Counted from the stretch's first letter, positions 1-8,725 are shown. The stretch is 64,000 nt of DNA from Micromonospora parva (GCF_000718515.1 NZ_JNZS01000015.1:167442-231441), one strand, 5' to 3'. Numbers and translations are program-made. The notes: generated from the sequence alone by a model not told the origin.

Positions 1-1
1 C

Positions 2-196
2 ACCGCCATCAGTGCACAACTCGGCCGCGCGGTCAGCTCCGGGGCGGTGCGCAACAACTGCACCAAGGCCGCCGCCGCCGGCCGGATCCTCCTGGTCTCC
101 GATGCGCCGCTGACCTTCATCTACCCGGCCCAGGCCGACCCGAGCCCCACCGTGGAGCAACCCCAGCAGGACGACAACGGCGCCGAGCAGTCCTGA
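2..196 (+). CDS. C-terminal end of an unknown protein (partial)
   Basis: An open frame enters from the left edge and stops at TGA 194-196, leaving 64 visible residues. They include a small hydrophobic stretch (GRILLVSDAPLTFIYP) and an acidic Pro/Gln-rich tail. No domain is recognisable. It lies 77 bp upstream of the DUF932 gene on the same strand, with a strong hairpin between them, so it may be the previous cistron. The call rests on reading-frame continuity and codon use only. Confidence 0.45.
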   Translation, partial: TAISAQLGRAVSSGAVRNNCTKAAAAGRILLVSDAPLTFIYPAQADPSPTVEQPQQDDNGAEQS

Positions 197-217
197 CCCG
201 CACCATCCCCAACTCAT

Positions 218-251
218 CGTGGGGGCCGAGCGGATGCGCTCGGCCCCCACG
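218..251 (+). terminator. 15-bp perfect intergenic hairpin
   Basis: Arms 218-232 and 237-251 are perfect complements around a GATG tetraloop. It lies between the partial first gene and the DUF932 gene. There is no T-run after it, so it may be a rho-assisted terminator, an mRNA stabiliser or an attenuator rather than a classical intrinsic terminator. Confidence 0.5.
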
Positions 252-273
252 GTATATCGAGAAGGAGAAACCC

Positions 274-1263
274 ATGCCGCACGAACTCGAAACGTTCGCC
301 GACGGAACGACCGCTTTCGCCAGCGCCCGCCTCTCGGCCTGGCACCAGCTGGGCACCGTCACCCAGGACACGATGAAGGCCGAGGAGATCATGGCCGCCG
401 CCCGACTCGGCGACTGGGGCGTACGGACCATCCGCACCGTCGGCATCGACATCGTCAACGGAGCCGAGGTGCAGATCCCCGCCGACGACAAGCGCATGAC
501 GGTCCGCCGCAACCCGGTCACCAGCGCAACCGAGTACCTGGGCATCGTCGGCACCGACTACACCGTGATTCAGAACGAGCAGTGCGCCGAGCTGCTCGAC
601 CGCCTCGTCGATCAGGTAGGCGGCGCCCACTTCGAGACCGCCGGCAGCCTCCGCCGCGGCAAGTCGGTGTTCGTCACGATGAAACTGCCGACGGCGATGG
701 AGATCGCCGGGGTAGACCGGCTGGACCTCTACCTCATCGGCACGACCTCGCACGACGGCACCGCCGCCCTGCGGGTGGACGCCAGCCCGATCCGGGTCGT
801 CTGCGCCAACACCCAACGCGCCGCCTTCGCCCACTCTGCCGGGCACTACACGTTCCGGCACACCTCCAACGTCAACTCCCAGATCAGCCAGGCCCGCGAG
901 GCGCTGGGCCTGATGTGGAAGTACATGGAGACCTTCGAGAAGGCCGCCGAGCGGATGCTCCAGACCGAGCTGACCATGCGCGAGTTCGAGAAGATCGTCA
1001 TCCAGGTGTGGCCGGTCAAGGACAACGCGTCCGAGCAAACCCGCAACAACGCCAAGCAGCGCCTCGGCACCCTCAAGTACCTGATCCGCGAGGCCGACAC
1101 CCAGAAGGCCATCTCCGGCACCCGGTGGGCCGGCTACCAGGCCATCACCGAGTACCTCGACCACTACCAGCCCGCCAAGAACGAGTTCGCCCGCGCCAAC
1201 CGGGTGCTCACTGGCAACGTCGGCGAGCTGAAGGTGGCCGCCTTCGACCTACTGAAGGTCTGA
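274..1263 (+). CDS. DUF932 / phage-plasmid-like protein
   Basis: The 329-aa product matches the DUF932 family of mobile-element proteins by its start (ETFADGTTAF, then SAWHQLGT), the central NEQCAELLDRLV segment and the VDASPIRVVCANT core. Family members are common on phages, plasmids and ICEs of actinobacteria; their biochemical role is unknown. The ATG at 274 has a good ribosome site (AAGGAG at 261-266). The full family length is present and no break is seen. It supports the view that the left part of the window is element DNA. The family call is from memory of conserved motifs, not from a search. Confidence 0.85.
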   Translation: MPHELETFADGTTAFASARLSAWHQLGTVTQDTMKAEEIMAAARLGDWGVRTIRTVGIDIVNGAEVQIPADDKRMTVRRNPVTSATEYLGIVGTDYTVIQNEQCAELLDRLVDQVGGAHFETAGSLRRGKSVFVTMKLPTAMEIAGVDRLDLYLIGTTSHDGTAALRVDASPIRVVCANTQRAAFAHSAGHYTFRHTSNVNSQISQAREALGLMWKYMETFEKAAERMLQTELTMREFEKIVIQVWPVKDNASEQTRNNAKQRLGTLKYLIREADTQKAISGTRWAGYQAITEYLDHYQPAKNEFARANRVLTGNVGELKVAAFDLLKV

Positions 1264-1280
1264 CCGCGCCTCGGCCCCTC

Positions 1281-1308
1281 GGGGCGGCGGTCCACCGACC
1301 GCTGCCCC
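1281..1308 (+). terminator. 12-bp intergenic hairpin after DUF932
   Basis: Arms 1281-1292 and 1297-1308 pair with a single G.T wobble around a CACC loop, 17 bp after the DUF932 stop. There is no T-run. It resembles the hairpins at 218-251 and 2665-2692. Confidence 0.4.
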
Positions 1309-1382
1309 GGACCGCACAGAACGGACATGCCCATGGCAGCACCGAGCACCAGGCGGCGCGGATCAGACGGAACGGCACGCCG

Positions 1383-1784
1383 ATGATCCGCCACATCCGC
1401 CACCCCCGCGACCTCCGACAGTCCGTCTGCGGCCTGCCCGCCGCCGATGTTCCGCGGTGGGACACCGAAGACCCGCCGAGCGTCGAGTCCACCTGCGAGG
1501 ACTGCTACACCCTGCTTCCCGAAGCGCAACGACCCGACGACGCCAACCACCCACCCGGAGACCCCACCCTCATCGACACGCTGCGGCGCATCATCGCCAA
1601 CCGGCAGCACGCCAAGATCGACGGCGTCCTCGTCGACCTGTGGTCGGCCAGCGTCACCATCCTCATCTGGGACCAGCTCCGCGACGACAAGCGGCAACAG
1701 CTGCTGATCCTGCCGTCACACGAGCTGATCCTGCGCTGCATCGCGATCTACACCCGCGTCACCGCGAAAGAGGACCACCAGTGA
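1383..1784 (+). CDS. Hypothetical protein with a CxxC pair
   Basis: This 133-aa frame begins at the first in-frame ATG (1383) after the DUF932 gene. Its N-terminal third holds a cysteine at about residue 19 and the motif STCEDC near residue 40, which could form a small metal site. The C-terminal part is helical and charged (LRDDKRQQLLILPSHELILR). Its stop overlaps the GTG start of the next gene by 4 bp (GTGA), so the two are almost certainly co-translated. No family is recognised, and the start has no clear ribosome site. Confidence 0.6.
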   Translation: MIRHIRHPRDLRQSVCGLPAADVPRWDTEDPPSVESTCEDCYTLLPEAQRPDDANHPPGDPTLIDTLRRIIANRQHAKIDGVLVDLWSASVTILIWDQLRDDKRQQLLILPSHELILRCIAIYTRVTAKEDHQ

Positions 1785-2221
1785 CCGGCCCCCGCCTACC
1801 TCAGTGGTTCCACTTCGGGCCGTGGGTGTTCTCGATCGACGCCGCGCAGGCGCTGATCGCGGCGTCGCCCCGCGACACCCGGCCCCTGGACGTGCCGGCC
1901 TGGGCCGCCGCGTACGGCCTCGCGCATCTCGACAGCCCGTGGACAACCAGCGTCATCGGCCCGACCAGCACCGCCCTCAACCGGACCTACGCCAGGACCA
2001 CCGACCTGGCCGAGCCCCTGATCGTGGCGCAGATCAGCGTCGACGAACAGCCGCCCGCCACGCTCCTCATCGACGGAACCCACCGCCTCTACCGCGCCTG
2101 GCGCGAACACATACCGCGGCTGCCCGCCTACCTGCTCACCGTCGAGGAAACCCGACAGGTCCAGGACAACCTGCTCCTCGGATCAAGCAGAACCTCCGCC
2201 ATCCCACCGCCGAACGCATGA
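1781..2221 (+). CDS. Small protein with a ParB-like DGTHR motif
   Basis: The 146-aa product starts at GTG 1781, overlapping the upstream stop by 4 bp. The segment LLIDGTHRLYRAW near residue 100 resembles the DGxHRLxA signature of ParB/sulfiredoxin-fold domains, and the preceding PLIVAQISVDE strand fits that fold. This is a motif-level resemblance only; the domain would be short and no DNA-binding HTH is present. In mobile elements such proteins can be stand-alone nucleases or regulators, but I infer no specific function here. The partner is the CxxC protein translated just ahead of it. Confidence 0.6.
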   Translation: MTGPRLPQWFHFGPWVFSIDAAQALIAASPRDTRPLDVPAWAAAYGLAHLDSPWTTSVIGPTSTALNRTYARTTDLAEPLIVAQISVDEQPPATLLIDGTHRLYRAWREHIPRLPAYLLTVEETRQVQDNLLLGSSRTSAIPPPNA

Positions 2222-2321
2222 CGGCCTGACACAACCCGATCCCACCGCGTACGCCTTGGAAGCCGCCCCAACTCCGGCGACGACCCAGGCGTACGCGCAT
2301 TCACCCCTTGCGGAGGAACCC

Positions 2322-2651
2322 GTGACGCACACGCCACCGTGGCGCAGGGTCTGCGACTGCCGCTGCATCCTTCACCACCGGCTGCCGCGCACCACCTACA
2401 ACGAGCCCGGCTGCGCCTGCACCATTACCTGCCCCACCCAACCCCTCGCACTTGTGGCCCGTCAGCGGGGCTGCGCGTTCTTCCTCGACCGTAACGGCGG
2501 CCTCTGGCACGTCGCCGCTATGGCCAACGGCACCTGGGACTGGGACAACGCCACCAAGATCGACACCCGCGCCGACGTCCACGACGCCAGCCTCGTCATC
2601 GAGCACCTGCTCCGCCAAGCCGCCAACGTCCTCGGCACGTCCACCGACTGA
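2322..2651 (+). CDS. Cys/His-rich small protein, paralogue 1
   Basis: The 109-aa product has a CDCRCxxHH motif followed about 15 residues later by GCxCxxxC, then a Trp-rich C-terminal half (LWHVAAMANGTWDWDN). The cysteine and histidine spacing suggests one or two bound zinc ions. I chose GTG 2322 because GGAGG lies 5 bp upstream (2312-2316); the frame stays open from ATG 2256, which has no such site. The gene at 2727-3008 is clearly homologous: the CDCRC, HH, P-G-C-x-C and final Trp motifs line up. The pair therefore looks like a tandem duplication. Function unknown. Confidence 0.65.
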   Translation: MTHTPPWRRVCDCRCILHHRLPRTTYNEPGCACTITCPTQPLALVARQRGCAFFLDRNGGLWHVAAMANGTWDWDNATKIDTRADVHDASLVIEHLLRQAANVLGTSTD

Positions 2652-2664
2652 CCCGAGGGCTCAA

Positions 2665-2692
2665 CGTGGGCCGCCCACGAGGGCGGCCCACG
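2665..2692 (+). terminator. 12-bp perfect hairpin between the two Cys/His paralogues
   Basis: Arms 2665-2676 and 2681-2692 are perfect complements around an ACGA loop, between the stop of paralogue 1 and the start of paralogue 2. No T-run follows. Confidence 0.5.
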
Positions 2693-2726
2693 ACCTATTC
2701 GTGCTTGACGACCAAGGGAGACATCT

Positions 2727-3008
2727 ATGCACCGCACTCACCGCAACGTCCGCGAGCACGCCTGCGACTGCCGCTGCCCGATCCACCACGGCCAACCACG
2801 CTCGATCTACAACAACCCCGGCTGCCACTGCCTGGCCACCTGCGCCAGCCAACCCATGACCCTGCTCGCCCCACAGATAAACGGCGCCGTGTCTCTCGAT
2901 GTCGCCAACGCCCTCTGGTACGTACCCAGCTTAGAGCCCGGCCACTGGGACTGGTGCTACGCCACCTGGGTCAAGTGGGCCACCCGCTGCTCCCGGCCAG
3001 CACCCTGA
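2727..3008 (+). CDS. Cys/His-rich small protein, paralogue 2
   Basis: This 93-aa product carries the same layout as the preceding gene: ACDCRCPIHH, then PGCHCLATC, then a Trp-rich end (LWYVP, GHWDWCY). It lacks the roughly 15 C-terminal residues of paralogue 1. The start ATG 2727 follows GGGAG at 2712-2716, somewhat distant. A pair of zinc-binding micro-domains is likely from the cysteine spacing, but partner and function are unknown. Divergence between the copies is high outside the Cys/His core, so the duplication is not recent. Confidence 0.65.
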   Translation: MHRTHRNVREHACDCRCPIHHGQPRSIYNNPGCHCLATCASQPMTLLAPQINGAVSLDVANALWYVPSLEPGHWDWCYATWVKWATRCSRPAP

Positions 3009-3142
3009 TCGCCGGTCTCCTGCGCGAGGCCCACGCCGCGCTGCTCCCCCTTCTCTACCGCCTCTAGAACGCACGTCGCGGCGTCCAGCCGTGCACCCAC
3101 ACGCGGACCGACCCCTTCCTGCTATCCCGAGAGGTCACCACC

Positions 3143-4162
3143 ATGACAAAGGTCATCATCGGCGCCGTTACCGTCGTCGTCATCGCCTGCCTCGGCCTGC
3201 CCCTCCTACTGCTGTCCTCCGTCACCGGCGGCGGCCCCGGCGGATGCGCCATCGTCGCCCCACCCGGCCTACGCCCCTCGGGGCAGCCGTCCGGCCCCGG
3301 CCGATGGGACACTGAGCAACTCGACATCGCCGCCACGATCATCGACGTCGGGGTCACCAAAGGCGTACCCCGCTGGGGCTGGATCGTCGCCGTCGCCACC
3401 GCCATGCAGGAATCCGGCCTACGCAACCTGCCCTACCTCGGCGACCGCAACGACCACGACTCCATTGGCGTCTTCCAGCAACGCCCCAGCCAAGGCTGGG
3501 GCACCAACGCGCAACTGTCCAAGCCCGCCTACCAGGCCGGCATGTTCTTCGACAAGCTCCAGACCGTGCCCGGCTGGCAGACGATGCCGCTCACCCAGGC
3601 CGCGCAAGCCGTCCAGGTGTCCGCCTTCCCCGACGCCTACGCCACCTGGACCGACGACGCCCTGCACCTCGTCGAGCAGTTGACCAACACCCTCGCCGAC
3701 TGCGCCACCGACACCCTCGACGCGCTCCCCGCCGGGTTCGCGTTACCCGCCAACACCCCACCCGCCGTAGCAACCGCCCTCTTCTGGGCTGTCGGCCAGC
3801 TCGGCACGCCGTACCGCTTCGGTGGCTCCTGCACCGACCCGCACTCCGGCGACCCCGACAAGCAATGCGACTGCTCCTCGCTGATGCAGTCGGCATACCG
3901 GGAAGCCGGCATCTCCATCCCGCGCGTCACCACCGACCAGGTCAACGTCGGCACCCCGGTGGCCGACCCGGCGCTCCTGCTACCCGGCGACCTCGTCTTC
4001 ATCCCTGGCAGCCATGGCACCATGGCCAACCCCCGCCACGTCGGCATGTACATCGGGCAGGACCTGATCGCCCAGGCGCCGAAAACCGGCGACACGGTCA
4101 AGATCTCGCGGCTGAGCAACTGGTTCGGCCAGATCGCCGCCATCAGGCGGGTTGTGCGGTAG
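3143..4162 (+). CDS. Bifunctional cell-wall hydrolase: lysozyme-like + NlpC/P60 domains
   Basis: This 339-aa membrane-anchored protein has an N-terminal transmembrane segment (residues 3-28). A soluble-lytic-transglycosylase/VirB1-like region follows (about 50-190): the AVATAMQESGL helix carries the catalytic-type Glu, followed by DSIGVFQQRP. The C-terminal NlpC/P60 (C40) peptidase domain (about 200-339) has its Cys in the CDCSSLMQSAY motif and its His in PRHVGMYIG. Proteins of this architecture open peptidoglycan locally for type IV secretion or conjugation in Gram-positive elements. It is the best hint that the element encodes, or once encoded, a conjugation apparatus. The start ATG 3143 follows GAGAGG at about 3128-3133. 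Confidence 0.88.
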   Translation: MTKVIIGAVTVVVIACLGLPLLLLSSVTGGGPGGCAIVAPPGLRPSGQPSGPGRWDTEQLDIAATIIDVGVTKGVPRWGWIVAVATAMQESGLRNLPYLGDRNDHDSIGVFQQRPSQGWGTNAQLSKPAYQAGMFFDKLQTVPGWQTMPLTQAAQAVQVSAFPDAYATWTDDALHLVEQLTNTLADCATDTLDALPAGFALPANTPPAVATALFWAVGQLGTPYRFGGSCTDPHSGDPDKQCDCSSLMQSAYREAGISIPRVTTDQVNVGTPVADPALLLPGDLVFIPGSHGTMANPRHVGMYIGQDLIAQAPKTGDTVKISRLSNWFGQIAAIRRVVR

Positions 4163-4244
4163 CAGCGTCGGATCCCACCTCGATCTCGCCTCATGCCCCA
4201 TAGCATCACTGCCACCCTTGGTGTGCGCACCGCAGCATGACAGG

Positions 4245-4667
4245 ATGCTCGGCATGGGCGCCGCCAACGATCGCCCCCGTGTAACGCTGGAGATTAATAA
4301 CGACGGCCTGCTCCTCGTGCAGGATGCTGTCGGCACCTGGCTAATCCAGGGCGCTGCCGACGGGTTGGTGCATCCGGCCGGGGACCGGCTGGTGTGGCTG
4401 CTGCCACTGCTGGAGCGCATCCCGACCGACGTCAGGGCGGCGTTGTCTCACGTGCCCCTGACTGACACGCCGCTACCCGCCCTCGTGCGGTTCGCCCTCA
4501 GCGCGTGGGGTGAGCATTGGCCGACGCTGGCACTCGACTGGTTGGACTCCGGGTGGCCGATCCGTGATCTGCTTGACGTACTGGCCGACATGAAGGACTC
4601 GTGCGCACTCTCCCAGCCGCTTCGCTACCGAGCGCATCGTCTCTGGCGTGCCTCGGCACATACTTGA
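4245..4667 (+). CDS. Hypothetical protein
   Basis: This 140-aa frame is taken from ATG 4245; the frame is open further upstream to 4152, overlapping the hydrolase, which I consider unlikely. It has a short beta-rich start (VTLEINNDGLLLVQDAVGTWLIQ, shown here in fragments VTLEINNDG and LLLVQDAVG) and a helical, Trp-rich remainder (WGEHWPTLALDWLDSGWPI). No family is recognised. It follows the cell-wall hydrolase by 82 bp on the same strand. AGG directly before the ATG is too close to be a good ribosome site, so the start is uncertain. Confidence 0.5.
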   Translation: MLGMGAANDRPRVTLEINNDGLLLVQDAVGTWLIQGAADGLVHPAGDRLVWLLPLLERIPTDVRAALSHVPLTDTPLPALVRFALSAWGEHWPTLALDWLDSGWPIRDLLDVLADMKDSCALSQPLRYRAHRLWRASAHT

Positions 4668-4767
4668 CGGGCCTGACAAGCCCAGATCTCGCTGGTCAGC
4701 GCGGATCGCGGTAGATCAGTGGGTTTTGTGCTACGAACGGCAACCCCACGGCCCGTGCTGTTCGTGA

Positions 4768-5162
4768 TCAGTAGGGACGATCGACAAACAGCGCCCAGAG
4801 AAGTGGAGCGGCGGCGAACGGCGCCACGGATAAGGCGAGGATCCGCATCCAGAGTGGCAGGCTAGCCTTGAAGGCCAGACAGCAGCCACCGTGGCGTAGC
4901 CGCCCGCCAGCAACGCGGTCGGAAACACGGCCAATGGCTGGGGCCCGCAGTCCGACCGGTCCTGCACGAATGGGGGCACGCAGGCCTCGGATGGGGCCAT
5001 GGAAACGACAATTTCAATGCCCGACAGGCACATGATCGGCAGTAGCGGGATCGCCAACAGCTCGAGTGCGACCGTTTCGCCGACGCTGGTGCGACCCTGC
5101 GGCGTCGCCCCGCGCTCGTGTCTGGCTGCTCCGCCCGTGCTCCTGCGGTCCATCATCGTCAT
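4768..5162 (-). pseudogene. Frameshifted small membrane-protein gene
   Basis: Read from ATG 5162 on the minus strand, the frame gives a hydrophobic helix (VALELLAIPLLPIMCLSGIE), a short loop with two cysteines and a second hydrophobic run (LLAGGYATVAAVW). After about position 4880 the same frame becomes implausible. Shifting by one base gives a very protein-like continuation (KASLPLWMRILALSVAPFAA, then APLLWALFVDRPY) ending at TGA 4768-4770. The simplest reading is a small three-to-four-helix membrane protein broken by a single-base indel near 4865-4880. Sequencing error is possible. No family was recognised. Confidence 0.45.
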
Positions 5163-5906
5163 CCCCCTGATGCCCGGGGCATTTTTTTATCACGTCGGAC
5201 CATTGGGATCCAACCTCGACGCCTGCCGTCACAGTGCGGTCAACGTGACATGGAAGTTGAGTAACGACAACCAGAGATCCACGCTGTCCAACGCGCGATC
5301 AGCGGCATGAGAGTGAACATCTCGGACGATAGGTTGCCCACTTCGGCCTCGCAGAGGATGCGCTCCAGCATGGGGTGCGACATCTTCACTGCATGCCATC
5401 AGAGAAGCGGGATCAATGGTCTCCCCAAGCCCGTGCCGCCCTATCGCCGGCAATCGTCGGGCCGACCGACGCCGATGCGGTGACGGTGTGGGATGGCTCG
5501 GCCCGGTTCACATTTGCGTCGAGCGGGTCCCTGCAGGCCCGACTCAGGTGGCAAGTTTATTTACCATTTCGCGCGCACGCCTCCGCAAATGTCACGCGAA
5601 CCTCGAAAGAAGAGGGTCACGCATTCGGGTGACATTGCTTGACGCCAAGTCCATTTGCGAGTTATCCGGGCCATGCAGCTGCACGGTCCGCAGGGCTGCC
5701 GGAAGCCCGTGTCCGGCATGGCCGGCATTGCGGGCGCCGCATGTTCAGCATCAGCCAATCGACTGACGCCCATCCCACGGTCGCGGCCTTCACTTGACAC
5801 CTCGGCGTTGCTAGCTTGACCGCATGCAGCGACTGCCTATTCACTCTATGCGATCACCTGTTCGAATGCGACGCCGGACGGCGTGGAGGAGTCGAAGGGC
5901 GGACTG
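5163..5906. other. Intergenic stretch, no gene supported
   Basis: Only short, overlapping open frames with no convincing ribosome sites or protein-like composition are present here, and base composition is less GC-biased than in the flanking genes. A TTGACA hexamer at 5794-5799 lies about 110 bp before the nuclease operon, but I see no well-placed -10 box. The stretch probably contains the promoter of the defence operon. Confidence 0.5.
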
Positions 5907-7565
5907 GTGAGTGAGGAAACGGCGGCGCCCGCAGCCGCAGCCGGCCAGGCGGTGGTCGGCCTGGTGCCTGGGCCGCGAGCCGGTGACGACCCGGCTCCCG
6001 GATGGACGGTGCCACCGGGACTGCGGGGATCACCGAATCTCCTGAGGGTCACCTCGTCGCAGCTGAGCGGCGCAGACCGCAGCTGCCCGACCCACCGAGC
6101 AGTCAAAGCCCGGCCAGGGCTGCGGGCGATGCACTACATCGATGTCGACGAACCACCGATGGTACTCGGTCTGATCATGGACGTGCTCGATGCCGTCGAG
6201 TCCGGGCAGCCACTCGATGCGGCGCTCGGCCTGCTGGACGCGACGTTCTCGTCGGTGGTGGACGCCGACCCGCGCCGCTACATCGCCCATGCCGTCGACA
6301 CCTACCTGACGGCCACCGCCGACCGGCCACCGCTGCTTCCGCACCGGCACATATGGGCAATCCAGCACGAGTCCGACATCATCCGGGAACTGTGGTCATG
6401 GGGACGGCGGTACCAGTCCGCCGACGGCTCGCGGCGGGAACTGCGGTTGCTGCGGGCCAAAAGCCCCGACCCGGCGCGACGCACCAAAGCGGAGGTCGCG
6501 GTCGCCGCCTACGTGACCGCGTTCGGTTCGGCTGCCCGCAAGGGCGAGTATTGGGACAAGCCTTTCGAGCTCTACGACGGGCCGACGCCCGAACAGGTGA
6601 CGGTCCTGGAAATCGGGCTGTTCGACGGTTCCCGGGAGATCCTGTTCGACGGCACGGCGGCTCAGGCCCGCGACAAGTACCAGGCCGAGGGCCGCCAAAA
6701 GGTCCCTATCCTGCTGAACGGCTCCGGTGTGCAGACGGGCGGCGACTGCCCGAAATGCAGGCTCAAGGCCGCCTGCCCGGCTGTTGCTCGCGCCGGCGAT
6801 CTGCTCGGCGTCGTGGCTCGGCCGCGGACACCGCTGCGGAAGGTGTCGGTCAGCGATCTGCGCTATTACGAGCGCTGCCCGGCCCGGTACAGGCTGCAGT
6901 CGATGTGGCTGCCGCAGATCAACGAGTACGACCGGTACGCGCGGCTGGGCAAGGCCGTCCACAAGGTCTTGGAACGGCGGCACGCCGCCGCCACCGGGCC
7001 GTGCTCGGCGGCAAACATGCCCGAGGGCGACGCGTGGGCGAAGTGGGACCTCGACGAGCGTGAGGTGCGGGCGGGCGTGAAGATGCTGGCCAACCATGCG
7101 CTGGTTTGCCCCCTGCACACCGGTACCGGGCTGCGCGTCGAACCCACCTTAGCCTTCCACGACACCTCGGCCCAGGCGATGGTCATCGCCACCCCTGACC
7201 TGGTCTATCAAGACAGGGGCGCCTGGGTCTGGCGTGAAACCAAGACCACGCAACGGCCGACGAGCACCCGCCCACTCCTGGACCTGTACCCGCAGCTCGC
7301 GTTGGCGACAACGGTGCTGGCGGCCGGGCTGCTGGGCGGCGAGGTCAGCCGTGCCCGGATCGAGCTCGAGGTGTTGCGGCCGGAGTCCTCCGATCTGGTG
7401 CCGTTCGACCCGAACGAGCCTGCGAATCTGGCACAAGCGCGCGAGGTGCTGCGCAAACTCGCCCAGCCCTGGCGCGACGACACGGACTTTCCGGCGCGGC
7501 CCGGCGAAAACTGTCGTACCTGTCCGGTACGTAGATGGTGTCCCTCCGCCGTCGCCCCGGAGTAG
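5907..7565 (+). CDS. Cas4/AddB-like Fe-S PD-(D/E)XK nuclease
   Basis: The 552-aa product ends in a RecB/Cas4-type nuclease domain. YERCPARYRLQ near residue 325 gives the first cluster cysteine and the usual YxxCP entry motif. ATPDLVY supplies the Asp and WRETKTT the E-x-K near residues 430-447. CRTCPVRRWC close to the C-terminus completes the C-x2-C-x5-C set for a 4Fe-4S cluster. A further CPKC...C group near residue 280 may bind metal separately. The N-terminal 200 residues are unassigned. I chose GTG 5907 because AAGGGCGG precedes it by a few bases; GTG 5883 is the upstream alternative. It is the first gene of the pPIWI-RE operon, 14 bp from the next gene. Confidence 0.8.
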   Translation: MSEETAAPAAAAGQAVVGLVPGPRAGDDPAPGWTVPPGLRGSPNLLRVTSSQLSGADRSCPTHRAVKARPGLRAMHYIDVDEPPMVLGLIMDVLDAVESGQPLDAALGLLDATFSSVVDADPRRYIAHAVDTYLTATADRPPLLPHRHIWAIQHESDIIRELWSWGRRYQSADGSRRELRLLRAKSPDPARRTKAEVAVAAYVTAFGSAARKGEYWDKPFELYDGPTPEQVTVLEIGLFDGSREILFDGTAAQARDKYQAEGRQKVPILLNGSGVQTGGDCPKCRLKAACPAVARAGDLLGVVARPRTPLRKVSVSDLRYYERCPARYRLQSMWLPQINEYDRYARLGKAVHKVLERRHAAATGPCSAANMPEGDAWAKWDLDEREVRAGVKMLANHALVCPLHTGTGLRVEPTLAFHDTSAQAMVIATPDLVYQDRGAWVWRETKTTQRPTSTRPLLDLYPQLALATTVLAAGLLGGEVSRARIELEVLRPESSDLVPFDPNEPANLAQAREVLRKLAQPWRDDTDFPARPGENCRTCPVRRWCPSAVAPE

Positions 7566-7579
7566 CCCTGGAGCCCCGT

Positions 7580-8725
7580 GTGCCCGCAGCCGCCACAGCA
7601 CCGCCCGACCTGTCCGCGTTTTCCGGCGTGAAACTGCTGCGCCTGGTCGCGACTGCCGTGATCGACCTGTCCCGGCATGCACGAACCCCGGAACCGGTGT
7701 ACTCGGACAACGTGCAGAAGGCTTACAACCACGTCGTGGTGCAGAGCCTGCTTCGTGGCTCGGCGCCGCCGGCGAGCGTGACCGAGCTGGCCGAGTGGGC
7801 CGCCACGAAGCCGCTGGGTCAGTGGCCGCTGGAGCTTCCGGACGACATCGAACCGGTCGAGGAGTACCTCGTCGACGCCGGCACCCGGACCCCGACCCAG
7901 CTCTGTTACGAGTGGCACGTCCCCGCGCAGGACGCCGCGGCCGAGTTGTTCGAGAACGAGGTCATCCGGGACGTGTTCATCCAGTGCGAGGCCGCGGGCG
8001 CGCCGGCCGCCTACACGGCGTTCCGGCAGCTTCTGGTCGAGCATCCGGTGCTCACTGGCGTGCGGATGGCCATGCTGATCGGTGAGGCGCCGGAGCTGGG
8101 GCTGGTCATGGAAACCGTCAAGCGCTGCTACGAGCCCGCCCCCGCGGCGTTCCGGGCCGGTGACGGCACAATCACCACCTGCGCCCGCTGCGGCTGCCTG
8201 CTCAAACCGTACGGCACCGGTTGGCGGTGCGAACTCGACCGATGCCGCCGCGAACAGCGGCCCACCCCGGGCGAGCGGATCAACCCGGCCGCGACCGGCG
8301 GGGTCCTGCAGCTGCGGGCGCCGCTGCGGATGTTCATCACCGGGCCGGGCCTCGCCGAGATCGACCTGCAGAAGGAGCTCGCCCGCCGCGGGCTTCACGC
8401 GGAGATGTGGCCTGGCTGCGACGCCTACGACCTGCGGATCACCCTTCCGAACAAGGCGGTCTGGGCGATCGACGTTAAGGACCGGGCGAATCCCGCCCTG
8501 CTCGGGCACACCGCGACCGCGCTGCGCCATCAGCCCCGCTACGACGAGGCGTATCTCGTGGTCCCGGCCTATCGCTTCGCCGACCGGGAGGATTACGCGC
8601 GCGTGTTCAAGCACTACTGCCCGCCCGAGGTGGCCTCTCGGCTGCGGCTGATGAGCGACACCCAGTTCCTGCGGCACGTCTCGCGGACCCTGGCCCGCCT
8701 CGACGGGCAGACCGCCGATGCGTGA
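7580..8725 (+). CDS. pPIWI-RE-associated restriction-endonuclease-fold protein with zinc ribbon
   Basis: The 381-aa product has an N-terminal helical region, then a zinc ribbon (CARC near residue 200, paired with CELDRC about 20 residues later). It ends in a restriction-endonuclease-like domain: an alpha/beta entry (AEIDLQKELARRG), DAYDLRI supplying an Asp and AIDVKD supplying the D-x-K of a PD-(D/E)XK site. This composition fits the REase component of the three-gene pPIWI-RE cassettes described by Burroughs, Iyer and Aravind (2013). GTG 7580 is preceded by GGAG at 7570-7573 with 6-bp spacing. An in-frame ATG at 7535 would overlap the upstream gene by 31 bp. The stop overlaps the helicase ATG by 8 bp. 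Confidence 0.78.
   Translation: MPAAATAPPDLSAFSGVKLLRLVATAVIDLSRHARTPEPVYSDNVQKAYNHVVVQSLLRGSAPPASVTELAEWAATKPLGQWPLELPDDIEPVEEYLVDAGTRTPTQLCYEWHVPAQDAAAELFENEVIRDVFIQCEAAGAPAAYTAFRQLLVEHPVLTGVRMAMLIGEAPELGLVMETVKRCYEPAPAAFRAGDGTITTCARCGCLLKPYGTGWRCELDRCRREQRPTPGERINPAATGGVLQLRAPLRMFITGPGLAEIDLQKELARRGLHAEMWPGCDAYDLRITLPNKAVWAIDVKDRANPALLGHTATALRHQPRYDEAYLVVPAYRFADREDYARVFKHYCPPEVASRLRLMSDTQFLRHVSRTLARLDGQTADA

Noticed and set aside
5170..5190. Terminator-like ATGCCCGGGGCAT plus T-run
   Set aside because: The palindrome leaves only about four stable base pairs with an adequate loop, and there is no plus-strand gene upstream for it to end.
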